A stretch of DNA of 33,442 nt. It comes from Accumulibacter sp031732795 (GTDB lineage Bacteria > Pseudomonadota > Gammaproteobacteria > Burkholderiales > Rhodocyclaceae). Shown one piece after another: positions 14,023-22,991 of this stretch; the first letter of the stretch is position 1; the number at the start of each line of letters is the position of its first letter. Below the pieces are notes generated by a model, which saw only the letters and a list, made by a program, of their open reading frames with translations, did no database searches and had not been told where the DNA came from. A program made the position numbers and the translations under genes. The stretch spans positions 1 through 33,442 of the forward strand of contig JAVMKC010000036.1 in NCBI GenBank assembly GCA_031732795.1, in the 5' to 3' direction.

Positions 14023-14883
14023 ATGAGTGACGCCGGAAAATCAGGAGATTCGCAAGAACTCGAAGCACTATTCGACAGCATCGTTGCATCATCAGGTCAC
14101 GCGTCGACTGTCCAGCCGCCCCCCCCTCCAGCCAAGCCATCCTTGCTGAATCAGCTACGGGAGAGTGATACGGGACTCGAAGACAGCCAGGAACTGCAGG
14201 AATTATTCGACTCGGTATCCGCACAGCAACAGAAAGCGTCCACTGCCAAATCAAGCAAAAGCGAAGAATGGAGTGGTCAAGACAAGGTTTTTCAACGTAT
14301 TGGCCAAATGGCAAGACAGTTACACAACACCTTGGGCGAACTCGGCTACAGCGAGTTGCTGGAAAGCACGGTTGCCGCACTGCCTGATGCCAAGGATCGG
14401 CTGGCTTATGTCGCCAATCTGACTGAACAAGCCGCTTGCAAGGTGCTCAACGCCACCGATATTGCCAACCCGTTGCTCGAGCAAATCGAGAGCGAGACAA
14501 CCGAGTTAGCCAGCAAATGGGATACGTTGTTTGCCAACAAAATGGGTGTCGAAGAGTTCAAACAGCTCGCCAAAGATACCCGTTCCCATTTCAAAGAAGC
14601 TCTGCCACAAAAAACTGACGCTATCAAGGCGCAGTTGCTGGACATCATGATGGCTCAGGATTTCCAGGATCTGACGGGACAAGTAATCAAGAAAATCATC
14701 GGCGTGGCTCAGGAACTCGAAGCGCAATTGATGGGCGTGCTGATCGAGACCATGCCCGGCGAGCGACGCACCGAATCGGTGATCAGCTTGTTGAATGGTC
14801 CGGTGATCAACACCGAAGGACGTAGCGACGTCGTCGCCACTCAGCAACAGGTCGACGACCTGCTCGATAGCTTGGGATTCTAG
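14023..14883 (+). CDS. cheZ: CheY-P phosphatase CheZ
   Basis: This 286-aa protein dephosphorylates CheY-P. The long helical hairpin carries the catalytic block MAQDFQDLTGQVIKKI, with the Asp and Gln that E. coli numbers D143/Q147. The C terminus QVDDLLDSLGF is the CheY-binding tail, joined by a flexible linker. An extra N-terminal extension of about 85 residues holds two similar acidic peptides, DSQELEALFDSIVAS (about 9-23) and DSQELQELFDSVSAQ, separated by a Pro-rich stretch. The ATG at 14023 directly follows the cheY stop, with only a weak ribosome site, suggesting translational coupling. Confidence 0.95.
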   Translation: MSDAGKSGDSQELEALFDSIVASSGHASTVQPPPPPAKPSLLNQLRESDTGLEDSQELQELFDSVSAQQQKASTAKSSKSEEWSGQDKVFQRIGQMARQLHNTLGELGYSELLESTVAALPDAKDRLAYVANLTEQAACKVLNATDIANPLLEQIESETTELASKWDTLFANKMGVEEFKQLAKDTRSHFKEALPQKTDAIKAQLLDIMMAQDFQDLTGQVIKKIIGVAQELEAQLMGVLIETMPGERRTESVISLLNGPVINTEGRSDVVATQQQVDDLLDSLGF

Positions 14884-14893
14884 GAGATTCATG

Positions 14894-16888
14894 ATGAGTG
14901 ACTTTGCCGGGATGGAAGACCTGTTGCAGGACTTCCTGCAGGAAGCGGGCGACCTGCTTTCGGACGTGGACAACAAGCTGGTTGATCTCGAGCGCACACC
15001 AAAGGATCTGCGATTGTTGAACGATATCTTTCGCGGATTCCACACCATCAAAGGCGGCGCCGGGTTCCTGAATGCCGTCGAACTGGTCAGCCTGTGTCAT
15101 CTCACCGAAAATCTGTTCGACAGACTGCGCAACGGCGAATTACACCTGACTTCTGGTTTAATGGACACGATCATGGCGTCGACCCAAGCCGTGCGTGACA
15201 TGTTTCGGGAAATTGGTCAGGGCCGTCAGCCGGAACCTGCGCCAGAAGAAGTACGTGTCGCACTGCGGGCGGCATTGGATGGCAAAACGGCCGAGCCTGC
15301 CGCAGCACCTGAATCGGCCGCCGTCCCATCCACTGAACCCACTACTGCACCTGCTGCACCTGCTGAACCGGTAGCGGCCGTCGCAGCACCGACCAGCATA
15401 GCGCAGCCGGGGTCAGCGCCAGAAACGGAGCCCGATTGGCAGGCACTGCATCGAGCGGTGACGGGTCAGCCAGCGACTTTGGTCCCCACACCCGCCACGG
15501 ACGTGGTGGCCGCAAAAGCTTCTCCTGCCGCCCCTGCTGCCGAAATCGACCCCGCCAAACTGCAACCGCATTTCCCGCCGGAAGGACGCCGGGCAAGTGA
15601 TCGTCCCGGAGCGGTGGCAGGCAATGCGCCCACGGGTCGGCGTGCCGATGAAAAAGCGGCATCGCGGGAAACGACCATCCGCGTCGATACTGCGCGCCTC
15701 GATCAAGTGCTCAACCTATCCGGCGAAATCGGTCTGACCAAAAACCGCTTGACCAGCCTGCGCGCCGACATTCTGGCTGGACGAACCGATACCGACACCT
15801 TGCAAGCGCTCGATCAGGCGGTCAGCCAACTCGACCTGCTGGTTTCCGACTTGCAGAATTCGGTGATGAAAACGCGGATGCAGCCGATCGGCCGCCTGTT
15901 CCAGAAATACCCGCGGATTGCCCGCGATCTGGCACGGCAACTGGGCAAAGACGTCGAATTGGCGCTGGTCGGTGAAGAAACCGAAGTCGACAAAACGATG
16001 ATCGAGGATTTGGCCGATCCATTGATTCACTTGATTCGCAATGCTGTCGACCATGGCGTCGAATCGCCGGATGAGCGCCGAGCAGTTGGCAAGCCGCCGA
16101 AGAGCGTCGTCCGCCTTGAGGCACGTCAAGAAGGTGACCACATCATCCTGATCATCGCCGACGATGGCCGCGGCATGAGTCCAGAACGGATCCGCGCCAA
16201 GGCCGTCGAGAAAAAAATCATCGGGGAAGAAGAAGCGAACACCCTCGATGACCGGCAAAGTCTGAATCTGATCTTCCTGCCCGGTTTTTCGACGATGTCG
16301 CAGGCTTCGGCGGTATCCGGTCGCGGTGTCGGCATGGACGTCGTCAAGACCAACATCCAGAAGCTCAACGGCGCAATAGAAATCCGTTCAGAGCCTGGCA
16401 AAGGCTCGGTATTCATCATCTCACTGCCGCTGACCCTGGCGATCCTGCCGGTGTTGCTGGTACTACTGGGCGAGCAGCCGTTCGCTTTACCCTTATCGAT
16501 GGTCCGGGAGATTCTGCCGATCGACCATCAAAAAATGCAGGAAGTCGGTGGCAAGGAAACCCTGGTCGTTCGTGGCGAGATTCTGCCGGTGGTCTCACTG
16601 GCGCGGCTCCTGGGCTGGCCGCAAGTGCGCAAACCCGACTATGGTGTGTTGATGCAGTCCGCCGAACGCAGCTTCATTCTGGCCGTCGACAACTTTGCCG
16701 GCCGTGACGATGCGGTGATCAAGGCGCTTGACGATTTCCGCCCACGCGGCGTCGCCGGAGTAACCACACTGTCGAATGGCCAAATCGTCCTGATCCTCGA
16801 CATGAAAGAACTGTTGTCCGACATGGCGGCCAATTCGGATCGCGATACACGCGGCGCACCGTCCCGCGCGCTGGAATATTTTGGCTGA
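14894..16888 (+). CDS. cheA: Chemotaxis histidine kinase CheA
   Basis: The 664-aa kinase phosphorylates CheY and CheV in response to receptors. The HPt domain (about 1-105) has the phospho-acceptor H50 in HTIKGGAGF. A Pro/Ala-rich linker (about 110-255) takes the place where a folded CheY-binding P2 domain is expected. The dimerisation helices (RVDTARLDQVLNLSGEIGL), the ATPase domain (HLIRNAVDHGVE N-box, DDGRGM G1-box, GRGVGMDVVKTNI G2-box, GKGSVFIISLPLTLAI) and a CheW-like P5 domain (about 530-650) follow. AGGAG, overlapping the cheZ stop, lies 7 nt before the ATG at 14894; the ATG at 14891 is 4 nt away. It is the last gene before the terminator. Confidence 0.96.
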   Translation: MSDFAGMEDLLQDFLQEAGDLLSDVDNKLVDLERTPKDLRLLNDIFRGFHTIKGGAGFLNAVELVSLCHLTENLFDRLRNGELHLTSGLMDTIMASTQAVRDMFREIGQGRQPEPAPEEVRVALRAALDGKTAEPAAAPESAAVPSTEPTTAPAAPAEPVAAVAAPTSIAQPGSAPETEPDWQALHRAVTGQPATLVPTPATDVVAAKASPAAPAAEIDPAKLQPHFPPEGRRASDRPGAVAGNAPTGRRADEKAASRETTIRVDTARLDQVLNLSGEIGLTKNRLTSLRADILAGRTDTDTLQALDQAVSQLDLLVSDLQNSVMKTRMQPIGRLFQKYPRIARDLARQLGKDVELALVGEETEVDKTMIEDLADPLIHLIRNAVDHGVESPDERRAVGKPPKSVVRLEARQEGDHIILIIADDGRGMSPERIRAKAVEKKIIGEEEANTLDDRQSLNLIFLPGFSTMSQASAVSGRGVGMDVVKTNIQKLNGAIEIRSEPGKGSVFIISLPLTLAILPVLLVLLGEQPFALPLSMVREILPIDHQKMQEVGGKETLVVRGEILPVVSLARLLGWPQVRKPDYGVLMQSAERSFILAVDNFAGRDDAVIKALDDFRPRGVAGVTTLSNGQIVLILDMKELLSDMAANSDRDTRGAPSRALEYFG

Positions 16889-16912
16889 CACGATCCAATC
16901 GACCCGACGACC

Positions 16913-16939
16913 CAGGGGGCTACGGCCCCCTGTTTTTTT
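16913..16939 (+). terminator. Intrinsic terminator of the chemotaxis operon
   Basis: A perfect 8-bp GC-rich stem, CAGGGGGC (16913-16920) and GCCCCCTG (16925-16932), closes a TACG tetraloop and is followed at once by seven T (16933-16939). It lies 24 nt after the cheA stop. This is a textbook rho-independent terminator, and it separates the chemotaxis genes from the flhB operon. Confidence 0.93.
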
Positions 16940-17119
16940 GTGGTGCCTGTGCCAGAAAAGAACGCGGTCTCCGGCAACCGATCTCCAGTCACCCTCCGGG
17001 ACACCAAACAGATACAAAAAAATAAAATTAATTAAATTATGGAATTAAAACAAACCCTCCGCTCGGCATATGCCTTACCACCTATCAACTTTCTGAGTCC
17101 CAGGATTTGTCGTCTGTCT

Positions 17120-17145
17120 GGTTCCCAAGGTCCACCTCGGGAACC
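17120..17145 (+). repeat. Palindrome, left copy
   Basis: GGTTCCCAAGGT, a CC centre and ACCTCGGGAACC form a 12-bp hairpin with one mismatch. It matches the right copy in inverse orientation. Confidence 0.8.
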
Positions 17146-17228
17146 CACTCTGGGAAGCTCCAGCGTCCTTTCCCGGCCTGAGCTGATGCGCAAAGCCGCG
17201 GTCCGAAAGCTGAAATTGCACAAAATGG

Positions 17229-17254
17229 GGTTCCCAAGGTGGACCTTGGGAACC
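17229..17254 (+). repeat. Palindrome, right copy
   Basis: GGTTCCCAAGGT, a GG centre and ACCTTGGGAACC form a perfect 12-bp inverted repeat. The centre (GG versus CC) shows it is inverted relative to the left copy. Confidence 0.85.
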
Positions 17255-17466
17255 AGAAACAATCATGATAGGTGGTGAGCGGCATGGGCACGTGCACTTG
17301 CTGAAATAAAGCATTCGCTGAGCAGCGGATCATGATTTCAATCGTCAACGCAGCCTCCGCAGTCACACCATCATAATCAACGGACGCAACTGTTGTTCTT
17401 TCGCCACGATTCAAGAATCAGCCTAAATTAAGCAGGATATACTCCTATTTTTTAATGTGTTTTTCC

Positions 17467-17472
17467 TATAAT
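17467..17472 (+). promoter_or_regulatory. Candidate -10 box upstream of flhB
   Basis: A consensus TATAAT lies 26 nt before the flhB ATG in a T-rich stretch (17447-17464). No good -35 box is seen at 16-18 nt, and no sigma-28 or sigma-54 consensus was found, so the promoter class is open. Confidence 0.35.
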
Positions 17473-17498
17473 GACGGCGATCGGAGTGGAAGCTCGTC

Positions 17499-18638
17499 AT
17501 GGCTGAGGATAGTGATCTCGAAAGAACTGAACCGGCGTCGGCAAGACGGCTGGAGCAGGCACGCGAAGAAGGGCAGGTTCCCCGTTCTCGTGAGATAGGC
17601 GCGTTCCTCATTCTATTGGTCGCCGCCGCCGCGTTCTCGATGCTCGGCCCGTGGATGGTGCAACAGATGGTGCTGATCGTGCGCCGCGGTCTGAGCATCG
17701 ATTATCCCTTGGCACACGACCCAGACCGCGCGTTGACCCAGTTGGCCACCCTCTCTTTCGATGCCTTGACGGTCTTTGCGCCACTGTTGCTCGCCCTGGT
17801 GGTCGCCACTCTGCTGGCGCCGTTTTTTCTCGGCAGTTGGAATGTCTCGATCAAAGCCTTGCAACCTGATTTCAGCCGGATCGATCCGTTGCAAGGTCTG
17901 CAGCGTTTGCTGTCGTGGAGCGGTCTGGCCGAACTGATCAAGGCGTTGGCCAAGGCCGCGTTGGTCGGTGGGGTAGCATTGCTGGTACTGTGGAACGTTC
18001 GGGGAGAACTGTTGGCCCTGTTCGCGCAGTCCATACCGGTTAGCTTGGCCAGTGCCGGCAATCTGCTCAGTTTCAGCTTTCTGGTCATGGTTCTGGCCTT
18101 GCTGCTGATCGTCGCCATCGACGTGCCGTTCCAGCTTTGGCAATTCCACGACAAGATGAAAATGAGCCGCCAGGAAGCCAAGCAGGAAAACAAGGAACTC
18201 GAAGGCAACCCCGAAATCAAGGGCCGGATTCGTCAATTGCAACGGAAAGCCGCCCGGAAACGGATGATGTCGGCCGTGCCGGCCGCCGATGTGATCGTCA
18301 CCAACCCGACGCATTACGCCGTGGCCCTGGCTTACAAAAGCGGCATGACCGCCCCGAAGGTGCTGGCCAAAGGCCGAGGCGAAATCGCCCTCAAAATCCG
18401 GCAGCTTGGCGCTGAAAATGGCGTGCCGATGCTCGAAGCCGCGCCACTGGCGCGCGCCTTGCATCGGCATGTGGCCATCGACCAGGAGATCCCGGCATCG
18501 CTTTATGCCGCTGTCGCTGAAGTGATGGCCTATATCTACCAGTTGCGCGATTGGCGTCGCGGCAGCGGCCAATACCCGGCACCGCCACGCCAGATCGCCG
18601 TACCGGGGGAACTCGTTCCCGAGGATGAGAATGGCTAA
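17499..18638 (+). CDS. flhB: Flagellar export apparatus switch protein FlhB
   Basis: The 379-aa membrane protein controls substrate switching (hook to filament) of the flagellar type-III export gate. The N-terminal EDSDLERTEPASARRLEQAREEGQVPRS is the family signature; four transmembrane segments follow (about 33-60, 85-112, 142-165, 182-208). The cytoplasmic domain contains the self-cleavage motif NPTH at 269-272 (VTNPTHYAVAL), with cleavage expected after N269. It opens the operon flhB-flhA-flhF-flhG-fliA-motC and overlaps flhA by 8 nt. Confidence 0.97.
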   Translation: MAEDSDLERTEPASARRLEQAREEGQVPRSREIGAFLILLVAAAAFSMLGPWMVQQMVLIVRRGLSIDYPLAHDPDRALTQLATLSFDALTVFAPLLLALVVATLLAPFFLGSWNVSIKALQPDFSRIDPLQGLQRLLSWSGLAELIKALAKAALVGGVALLVLWNVRGELLALFAQSIPVSLASAGNLLSFSFLVMVLALLLIVAIDVPFQLWQFHDKMKMSRQEAKQENKELEGNPEIKGRIRQLQRKAARKRMMSAVPAADVIVTNPTHYAVALAYKSGMTAPKVLAKGRGEIALKIRQLGAENGVPMLEAAPLARALHRHVAIDQEIPASLYAAVAEVMAYIYQLRDWRRGSGQYPAPPRQIAVPGELVPEDENG

Positions 18639-20727
18639 CGCCTCCATCACCTTGCAGGGGCTGTTCACGCGTTTCGGCCAGAAGCAACTGGCCGGACCGT
18701 TGTTGATCCTGCTGATCCTGGCAATGATGGTTCTGCCGCTGCCCGCCTTTGTGCTGGATCTCTTTTTCACTTTCAACATCGCCATTTCGGTGCTGGTCAT
18801 GCTGGTGGCGATGAGCGTGATGAAGCCGCTCGATTTTTCCGTTTTCCCCACCGTGCTGCTGGTAACGACGCTGCTGCGGTTGTCGTTGAATGTGGCGTCC
18901 ACCCGCGTCGTCCTGCTCGAAGGACATACCGGACCCGGCGCGGCAGGCCGGGTGATCGAGGCTTTCGGGCATTTTCTGGTCGGCGGCAATTATGCTGTCG
19001 GACTAGTGGTATTCACTATCCTGGTGATCATCAATTTCGTAGTCATCACCAAAGGCGCCGGACGGGTTGCCGAAGTCGCCGCCCGGTTCACCCTCGACGC
19101 GATGCCCGGCAAGCAAATGGCGATCGACGCCGACCTCAACGCCGGTCTGATCGGTGAGGACGAAGCGCGTAAACGCCGGTCCACCATCGCCGAGGAAGCC
19201 GATTTCTTCGGTTCGATGGACGGCGCCTCGAAATTCGTTCGCGGCGACGCTGTCGCCGGCATCCTGATCATGTTGATCAACGTCCTCGGCGGCCTGTTCG
19301 TCGGCGTCCTGCAGCACGGTCTGGATGTCGGCACCGCCGCGCGCACGTATACCCTGTTGACCATTGGCGACGGCCTGGTAGCGCAAATCCCGGCCTTGAT
19401 CATCTCGATCGCCGCCGGCATGGTCGTCACCCGGGTCGGTGATCGTGAAGACGTGTCCGAGCAGTTCGTTTCGCAATTGTTCAGCCATTCGAAACTGATT
19501 TATCTGACCGCTGGAATCATCGGTTTTCTCGGTCTGATTCCCGGCATGCCGAACCTGATCTTCCTGCTCCTGGCCGGCGGTTTGGCGGCGATGGCCTGGA
19601 AAATCGATCAACGGACGATCCGCGCGACCGAACCATCGACCCCGGCACCGGCAGTCGAAGTGCCGACCGTCGCTCGTGAATCGCAGGAAGCCAGCTGGGC
19701 CGACGTCGCACCACTCGACGTGCTCGGTCTGGAAGTCGGTTATCGCCTGATTCCATTGGTCGATAAGGCACAGGACGGCGAACTGTTGCGCCGGATCCGC
19801 GGCATTCGCAAAAAGTTCGCCCAGGAAATCGGGTTCCTGGTTTCGCCGGTGCACATCCGCGACAATCTGGAATTAAAGCCCAATGCCTACAAGATCCTGC
19901 TCAAAGGCGTCGAAATCGGCGACGGTGAAGCATTTCCGGGAAGTCTGCTGGCAATCAATCCCGGACGGGTCGCCGGACAGGTTCCGGGGGTAAGCACCCG
20001 TGACCCGGCGTTCGGATTGCCGGCGGTATGGATCGAAACCGCTTTGCGCGAGCAGGCACAAGCCTATGGTTATACCGTGGTCGATGCCAGCACTGTCGTG
20101 GCCACCCACCTCAATCACCTGATCCTCTCACATTCCGCCGAGTTGCTGGGTCGCCAGGAAACGCAGGCCTTGCTCGACCATCTGGCCAAGGACATGCCGA
20201 AACTGGTCGAGGACGTGGTCCCGAAAGCGCTACCGATCGGCGCGTTGCAAAAAGTCCTGCGCAACCTACTCGACGAAGGCGTGCATATCCGCGACATGCG
20301 CACGATCATCGAAACCCTGGCCGACAGCGCGCCGCGTTCGCAAGACCCCGAAGTACTCACCGGTCTGGTACGAATCGCGCTGAGCCGGTCGATCGTCCAG
20401 GAAATCTATTCCGGCAATACGGAAATCCAGACCATGTCGCTGGATCCGCAACTCGAGCGTATCCTGCTGCAAGCGGTTGCCGGTGGTGGCGAGAACGCCA
20501 GCATCGAACCGGGACTCGCCGAAACCCTGGTTCGCGAGACAGTCGGCGCCGCACAACGCCAGGAAGAACTCGGTCTGCCGACCGTCTTGCTCGTTCCCGG
20601 GACCTTGCGTGCCTTGCTGTCGCGTTTCCTGCGTCGCAGCGTTCCGCAACTCAAGGTGCTGGCGCATAACGAAGTGCCTGAAAACAGAATGATCAAAGTT
20701 ACCTCTATCATTGGAGGCAGGGTATGA
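18631..20727 (+). CDS. flhA: Flagellar export gate protein FlhA
   Basis: The 698-aa protein forms the nonameric export gate. Eight transmembrane helices fill residues 20-315. The FHIPEP signature (RFTLDAMPGKQMAIDADLNAG, about 152-172) lies in the conserved cytoplasmic loop. The C-terminal cytoplasmic domain (about 350-698; DVLGLEVGYRLIPLVD, GLPAVWIE, EVLTGLVRIALSR) binds chaperone-substrate complexes. GAGG sits 6 nt before the ATG at 18631, which is preferred over an ATG 6 nt upstream. It overlaps flhB by 8 nt and flhF by 4 nt (ATGA). Confidence 0.97.
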   Translation: MANASITLQGLFTRFGQKQLAGPLLILLILAMMVLPLPAFVLDLFFTFNIAISVLVMLVAMSVMKPLDFSVFPTVLLVTTLLRLSLNVASTRVVLLEGHTGPGAAGRVIEAFGHFLVGGNYAVGLVVFTILVIINFVVITKGAGRVAEVAARFTLDAMPGKQMAIDADLNAGLIGEDEARKRRSTIAEEADFFGSMDGASKFVRGDAVAGILIMLINVLGGLFVGVLQHGLDVGTAARTYTLLTIGDGLVAQIPALIISIAAGMVVTRVGDREDVSEQFVSQLFSHSKLIYLTAGIIGFLGLIPGMPNLIFLLLAGGLAAMAWKIDQRTIRATEPSTPAPAVEVPTVARESQEASWADVAPLDVLGLEVGYRLIPLVDKAQDGELLRRIRGIRKKFAQEIGFLVSPVHIRDNLELKPNAYKILLKGVEIGDGEAFPGSLLAINPGRVAGQVPGVSTRDPAFGLPAVWIETALREQAQAYGYTVVDASTVVATHLNHLILSHSAELLGRQETQALLDHLAKDMPKLVEDVVPKALPIGALQKVLRNLLDEGVHIRDMRTIIETLADSAPRSQDPEVLTGLVRIALSRSIVQEIYSGNTEIQTMSLDPQLERILLQAVAGGGENASIEPGLAETLVRETVGAAQRQEELGLPTVLLVPGTLRALLSRFLRRSVPQLKVLAHNEVPENRMIKVTSIIGGRV

Positions 20728-22100
20728 ACGTCAGGAAATTCATTGGCGCGACAGCGCGCGACGCCTTACGCAAGGTCAAGGAGACGCTTGGGCCGGATGC
20801 GATCATTTTGTCGAATCGGACGATTCCCGGCGGAGTCGAGATCATGGCCGTCGCGGCACGTGAAATGGAAACCATCGTTCCCGCTCCAAACCCACTACCA
20901 GTGACCGCCAGTCCAGAAAAGCAAGCACCGATTGTCGCCGATACCCCAGCCCCTGACCAACGCCCGTTGGCGGCCATCGACGCCGTTTCACCGCCAGCCG
21001 TCCTGTCCGCTGCGGACCGTCTTCGCCAGCCGGCTGCGGTGCCTGTCCGCCCCCCCGTGCCGCCGTCCACTCGTGCGGGCGGCGCGGCACCCGTCGCGCG
21101 CGCCGCAGGCGCTACACCGACCGAGAAGCCAGCCACCGACGCGGTTCCCGCGGCGTTGATGACCGAAATCCGCAGCCTGCGCCGGATCGTCGAGCAGCAA
21201 CTGGCCGGTTTCGCCTGGGGTGAATCGGCGCGAGCCGAACCGGTGAAGACCGAAATGCTCCGCCAGATGCTCGACGCCGGCTTTTCACCGCAATTCACCC
21301 GGGAACTGCTCGCCGACCTGCCGCGCGATCTCGATGCCGGTCACGCGCTGGCCTGGGTCAAGGGCGCAGCCGACCACAGCCTGATGACGCTCGGCAGCGA
21401 AAACGACATCGTCGATCGTGGCGGCATTTATGCTCTGATCGGACCGACCGGAGTCGGCAAGACCACCACCACCGCCAAACTGGCCGCCCGTTGCGTCCTT
21501 CGTCTGGGCGCGCGCAAACTGGCCCTGGTAACCACCGACGGTTATCGGATCGGCGCCCACGAACAACTGCGCATCTACGGTCGCATTCTCGGCGTCTCGG
21601 TACACCTCGCCCGCGACGCCGATGATTTGCGCGCGACGCTGATCGATCTGCAACACACGCACATGGTGCTGATCGACACCATGGGCATGAGTCAGCGCGA
21701 CCGGCTGGTCAACGAACAGGTGGCCATGTTCGGCGAAAGCAACGTTCAGCCGCTGTTATTGCTGTCCGCCACCAGTCGTGGAGAAACCCTGGACGATGTG
21801 GTCCGCGCCTACAGCGGCCTGAAGCCGGCCGGCTGCATCCTCACCAAGGTCGATGAAGCCACCGGCCTGGCATCGTCGCTGGACGTGATCATCCGCCAGC
21901 GCTTGCGGCTGTATTACGTTTCGAACGGTCAGCGGGTGCCGGAGGATTTGCACCTGCCGAATCGATCCTACCTGCTGCATCGCGCATTCAAGGATCTGCC
22001 CGAAACCTCGCCACACCGTCTGGACGGCGTCGAACCCGGTTTATTGCTGGCCAGTGCCGAAAACAACGCTGTATCGGCGAGCGGAGGCTTACGTGGCTGA
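20724..22100 (+). CDS. flhF: SRP-family GTPase FlhF, flagellar positioning
   Basis: This 458-aa SRP-type GTPase places polar flagella. The N-terminal basic domain starts MNVRKFIGATARDALRKVKETLGPDAIILSNR. A variable Ala/Pro-rich region (about 55-140) follows, then an N domain and the G domain (about 232-440) with P-loop GPTGVGKTTTTAKLA near 240, TTDGYRIGAHEQL, DTMGMSQRD and TKVDEA. The start codon overlaps the flhA stop in ATGA. With FlhG next door, polar flagellation is likely. Confidence 0.96.
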   Translation: MNVRKFIGATARDALRKVKETLGPDAIILSNRTIPGGVEIMAVAAREMETIVPAPNPLPVTASPEKQAPIVADTPAPDQRPLAAIDAVSPPAVLSAADRLRQPAAVPVRPPVPPSTRAGGAAPVARAAGATPTEKPATDAVPAALMTEIRSLRRIVEQQLAGFAWGESARAEPVKTEMLRQMLDAGFSPQFTRELLADLPRDLDAGHALAWVKGAADHSLMTLGSENDIVDRGGIYALIGPTGVGKTTTTAKLAARCVLRLGARKLALVTTDGYRIGAHEQLRIYGRILGVSVHLARDADDLRATLIDLQHTHMVLIDTMGMSQRDRLVNEQVAMFGESNVQPLLLLSATSRGETLDDVVRAYSGLKPAGCILTKVDEATGLASSLDVIIRQRLRLYYVSNGQRVPEDLHLPNRSYLLHRAFKDLPETSPHRLDGVEPGLLLASAENNAVSASGGLRG

Positions 22101-22974
22101 GTTTCGCGGCGATCAGGCCTCGGGGCTGCGACGACTGCTCGGCCGCCCGCCGCTGCGCGTGGTCACTTTTGCCGCTGGCAGCAATGATGTCGGCAAGAGC
22201 GTGGCGGTGACCAATCTGGCGATGCTGCTGGCGCGCACAGGCCGTGAGGTGCTGATCGTCGACGAAAACACAAATACCCTGGCCGGCTATTTTGGTGCCG
22301 CCGTCCGCGATGATCTGCAGCAAGTGATCAACCAGCAAAAGACACTCGACGAAGTGATCGTTCCCCTGGCACGGAGTATCCGGCTGCTACCGACCGCCGG
22401 AGTGGCGACGCAGCTTGCCAGCCTGACGGCCATGGAGCAGCGGATTCTGCTGCAATCGCTGGCCGATCTGCACCCGACTGTCGACGTGGTGCTGGTCGAT
22501 ACCTCGCTCGACCACCCGCTCGGTTTTTCGCCATTCGGTCTGGCGGCGCAGGAGGTGGTGCTCGTCATGGCCGCCAACGGCACGGCCATCACCGAGTCGT
22601 ACGCGCTGATCAAAAAAGTGAGCCTGGGGTACGCCCGCAAGCACTTCCGGATGCTGATCAACCGCACGCGTTCGGACGATGAAGCGCAGGCCATTTTCGG
22701 CAATATCGCCCAGCTATCTTACAGCCGCGGTCTGGCCCGGCTCGATTATGCCGGTCACGTGCCGCTCGACGAGCGACTGCGCCAGGCCTCACGACTTTGC
22801 CAACCAGTGGTCGGACTGTTTCCGGAGTCGCCCTCTGCTCGGGCGTATCAAGCGCTGACCAATCAACTGCTCGACTGGCCGACCGACCCGGAAGCGAATG
22901 GTGGGCTCGAACATTTCATGCAACAACTGTTAAACTTGAGCCAACGCATCGATCCCATCGCTATCTACGCCTGA
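22093..22974 (+). CDS. flhG: MinD/ParA-like flagellar number regulator FlhG (FleN)
   Basis: The 293-aa protein limits flagellar number by acting on FlhF and the flagellar master regulator. The start is GTG at 22093: GGAGG (22083-22087) lies 5 nt ahead, and the frame overlaps the flhF stop by 8 nt. The P-loop reads VVTFAAGSNDVGKSVAVTNLA. The second Lys (GKS) is present, but the signature first Lys of MinD-type Walker A (KGGxGK) is Ser here. VLIVDENTNTLAGYFG replaces the usual DAD-type switch. VDVVLVDTSLD is the Walker B region. The C-terminal membrane-targeting helix is weak. Confidence 0.93.
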   Translation: MAEFRGDQASGLRRLLGRPPLRVVTFAAGSNDVGKSVAVTNLAMLLARTGREVLIVDENTNTLAGYFGAAVRDDLQQVINQQKTLDEVIVPLARSIRLLPTAGVATQLASLTAMEQRILLQSLADLHPTVDVVLVDTSLDHPLGFSPFGLAAQEVVLVMAANGTAITESYALIKKVSLGYARKHFRMLINRTRSDDEAQAIFGNIAQLSYSRGLARLDYAGHVPLDERLRQASRLCQPVVGLFPESPSARAYQALTNQLLDWPTDPEANGGLEHFMQQLLNLSQRIDPIAIYA

Positions 22975-22991
22975 TAGCGGCCCATAACTGA

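Larger units (their letters stand above)
17070..17285. repeat. Palindromic repeat element (MITE- or REP/BIME-like)
   Basis: The gap between cheA and flhB holds an inverted structure of about 215 bp. Two 26-nt palindromes (17120-17145 and 17229-17254) with GGTTCCCAAGGT / ACCT-GGGAACC arms are oppositely oriented, sharing TCTGG on their outer sides. Outside them lie imperfect inverted ends: ATGCC-TT-ACCACCTATCA (71-87 on the left) and TGATAGGTGGT followed by GAGCGGCAT (17266-17285 on the right). There is no coding capacity, so it would move only with help from an enzyme elsewhere. Similar GTTCCCAAG-type palindromes are scattered through many proteobacterial and other genomes (from memory). Confidence 0.7.

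Noticed and set aside
17039..17414. Several short frames across the palindromic element
   Set aside because: They arise because the palindromes are open in several frames; peptides of this type are known spurious products of such repeats.
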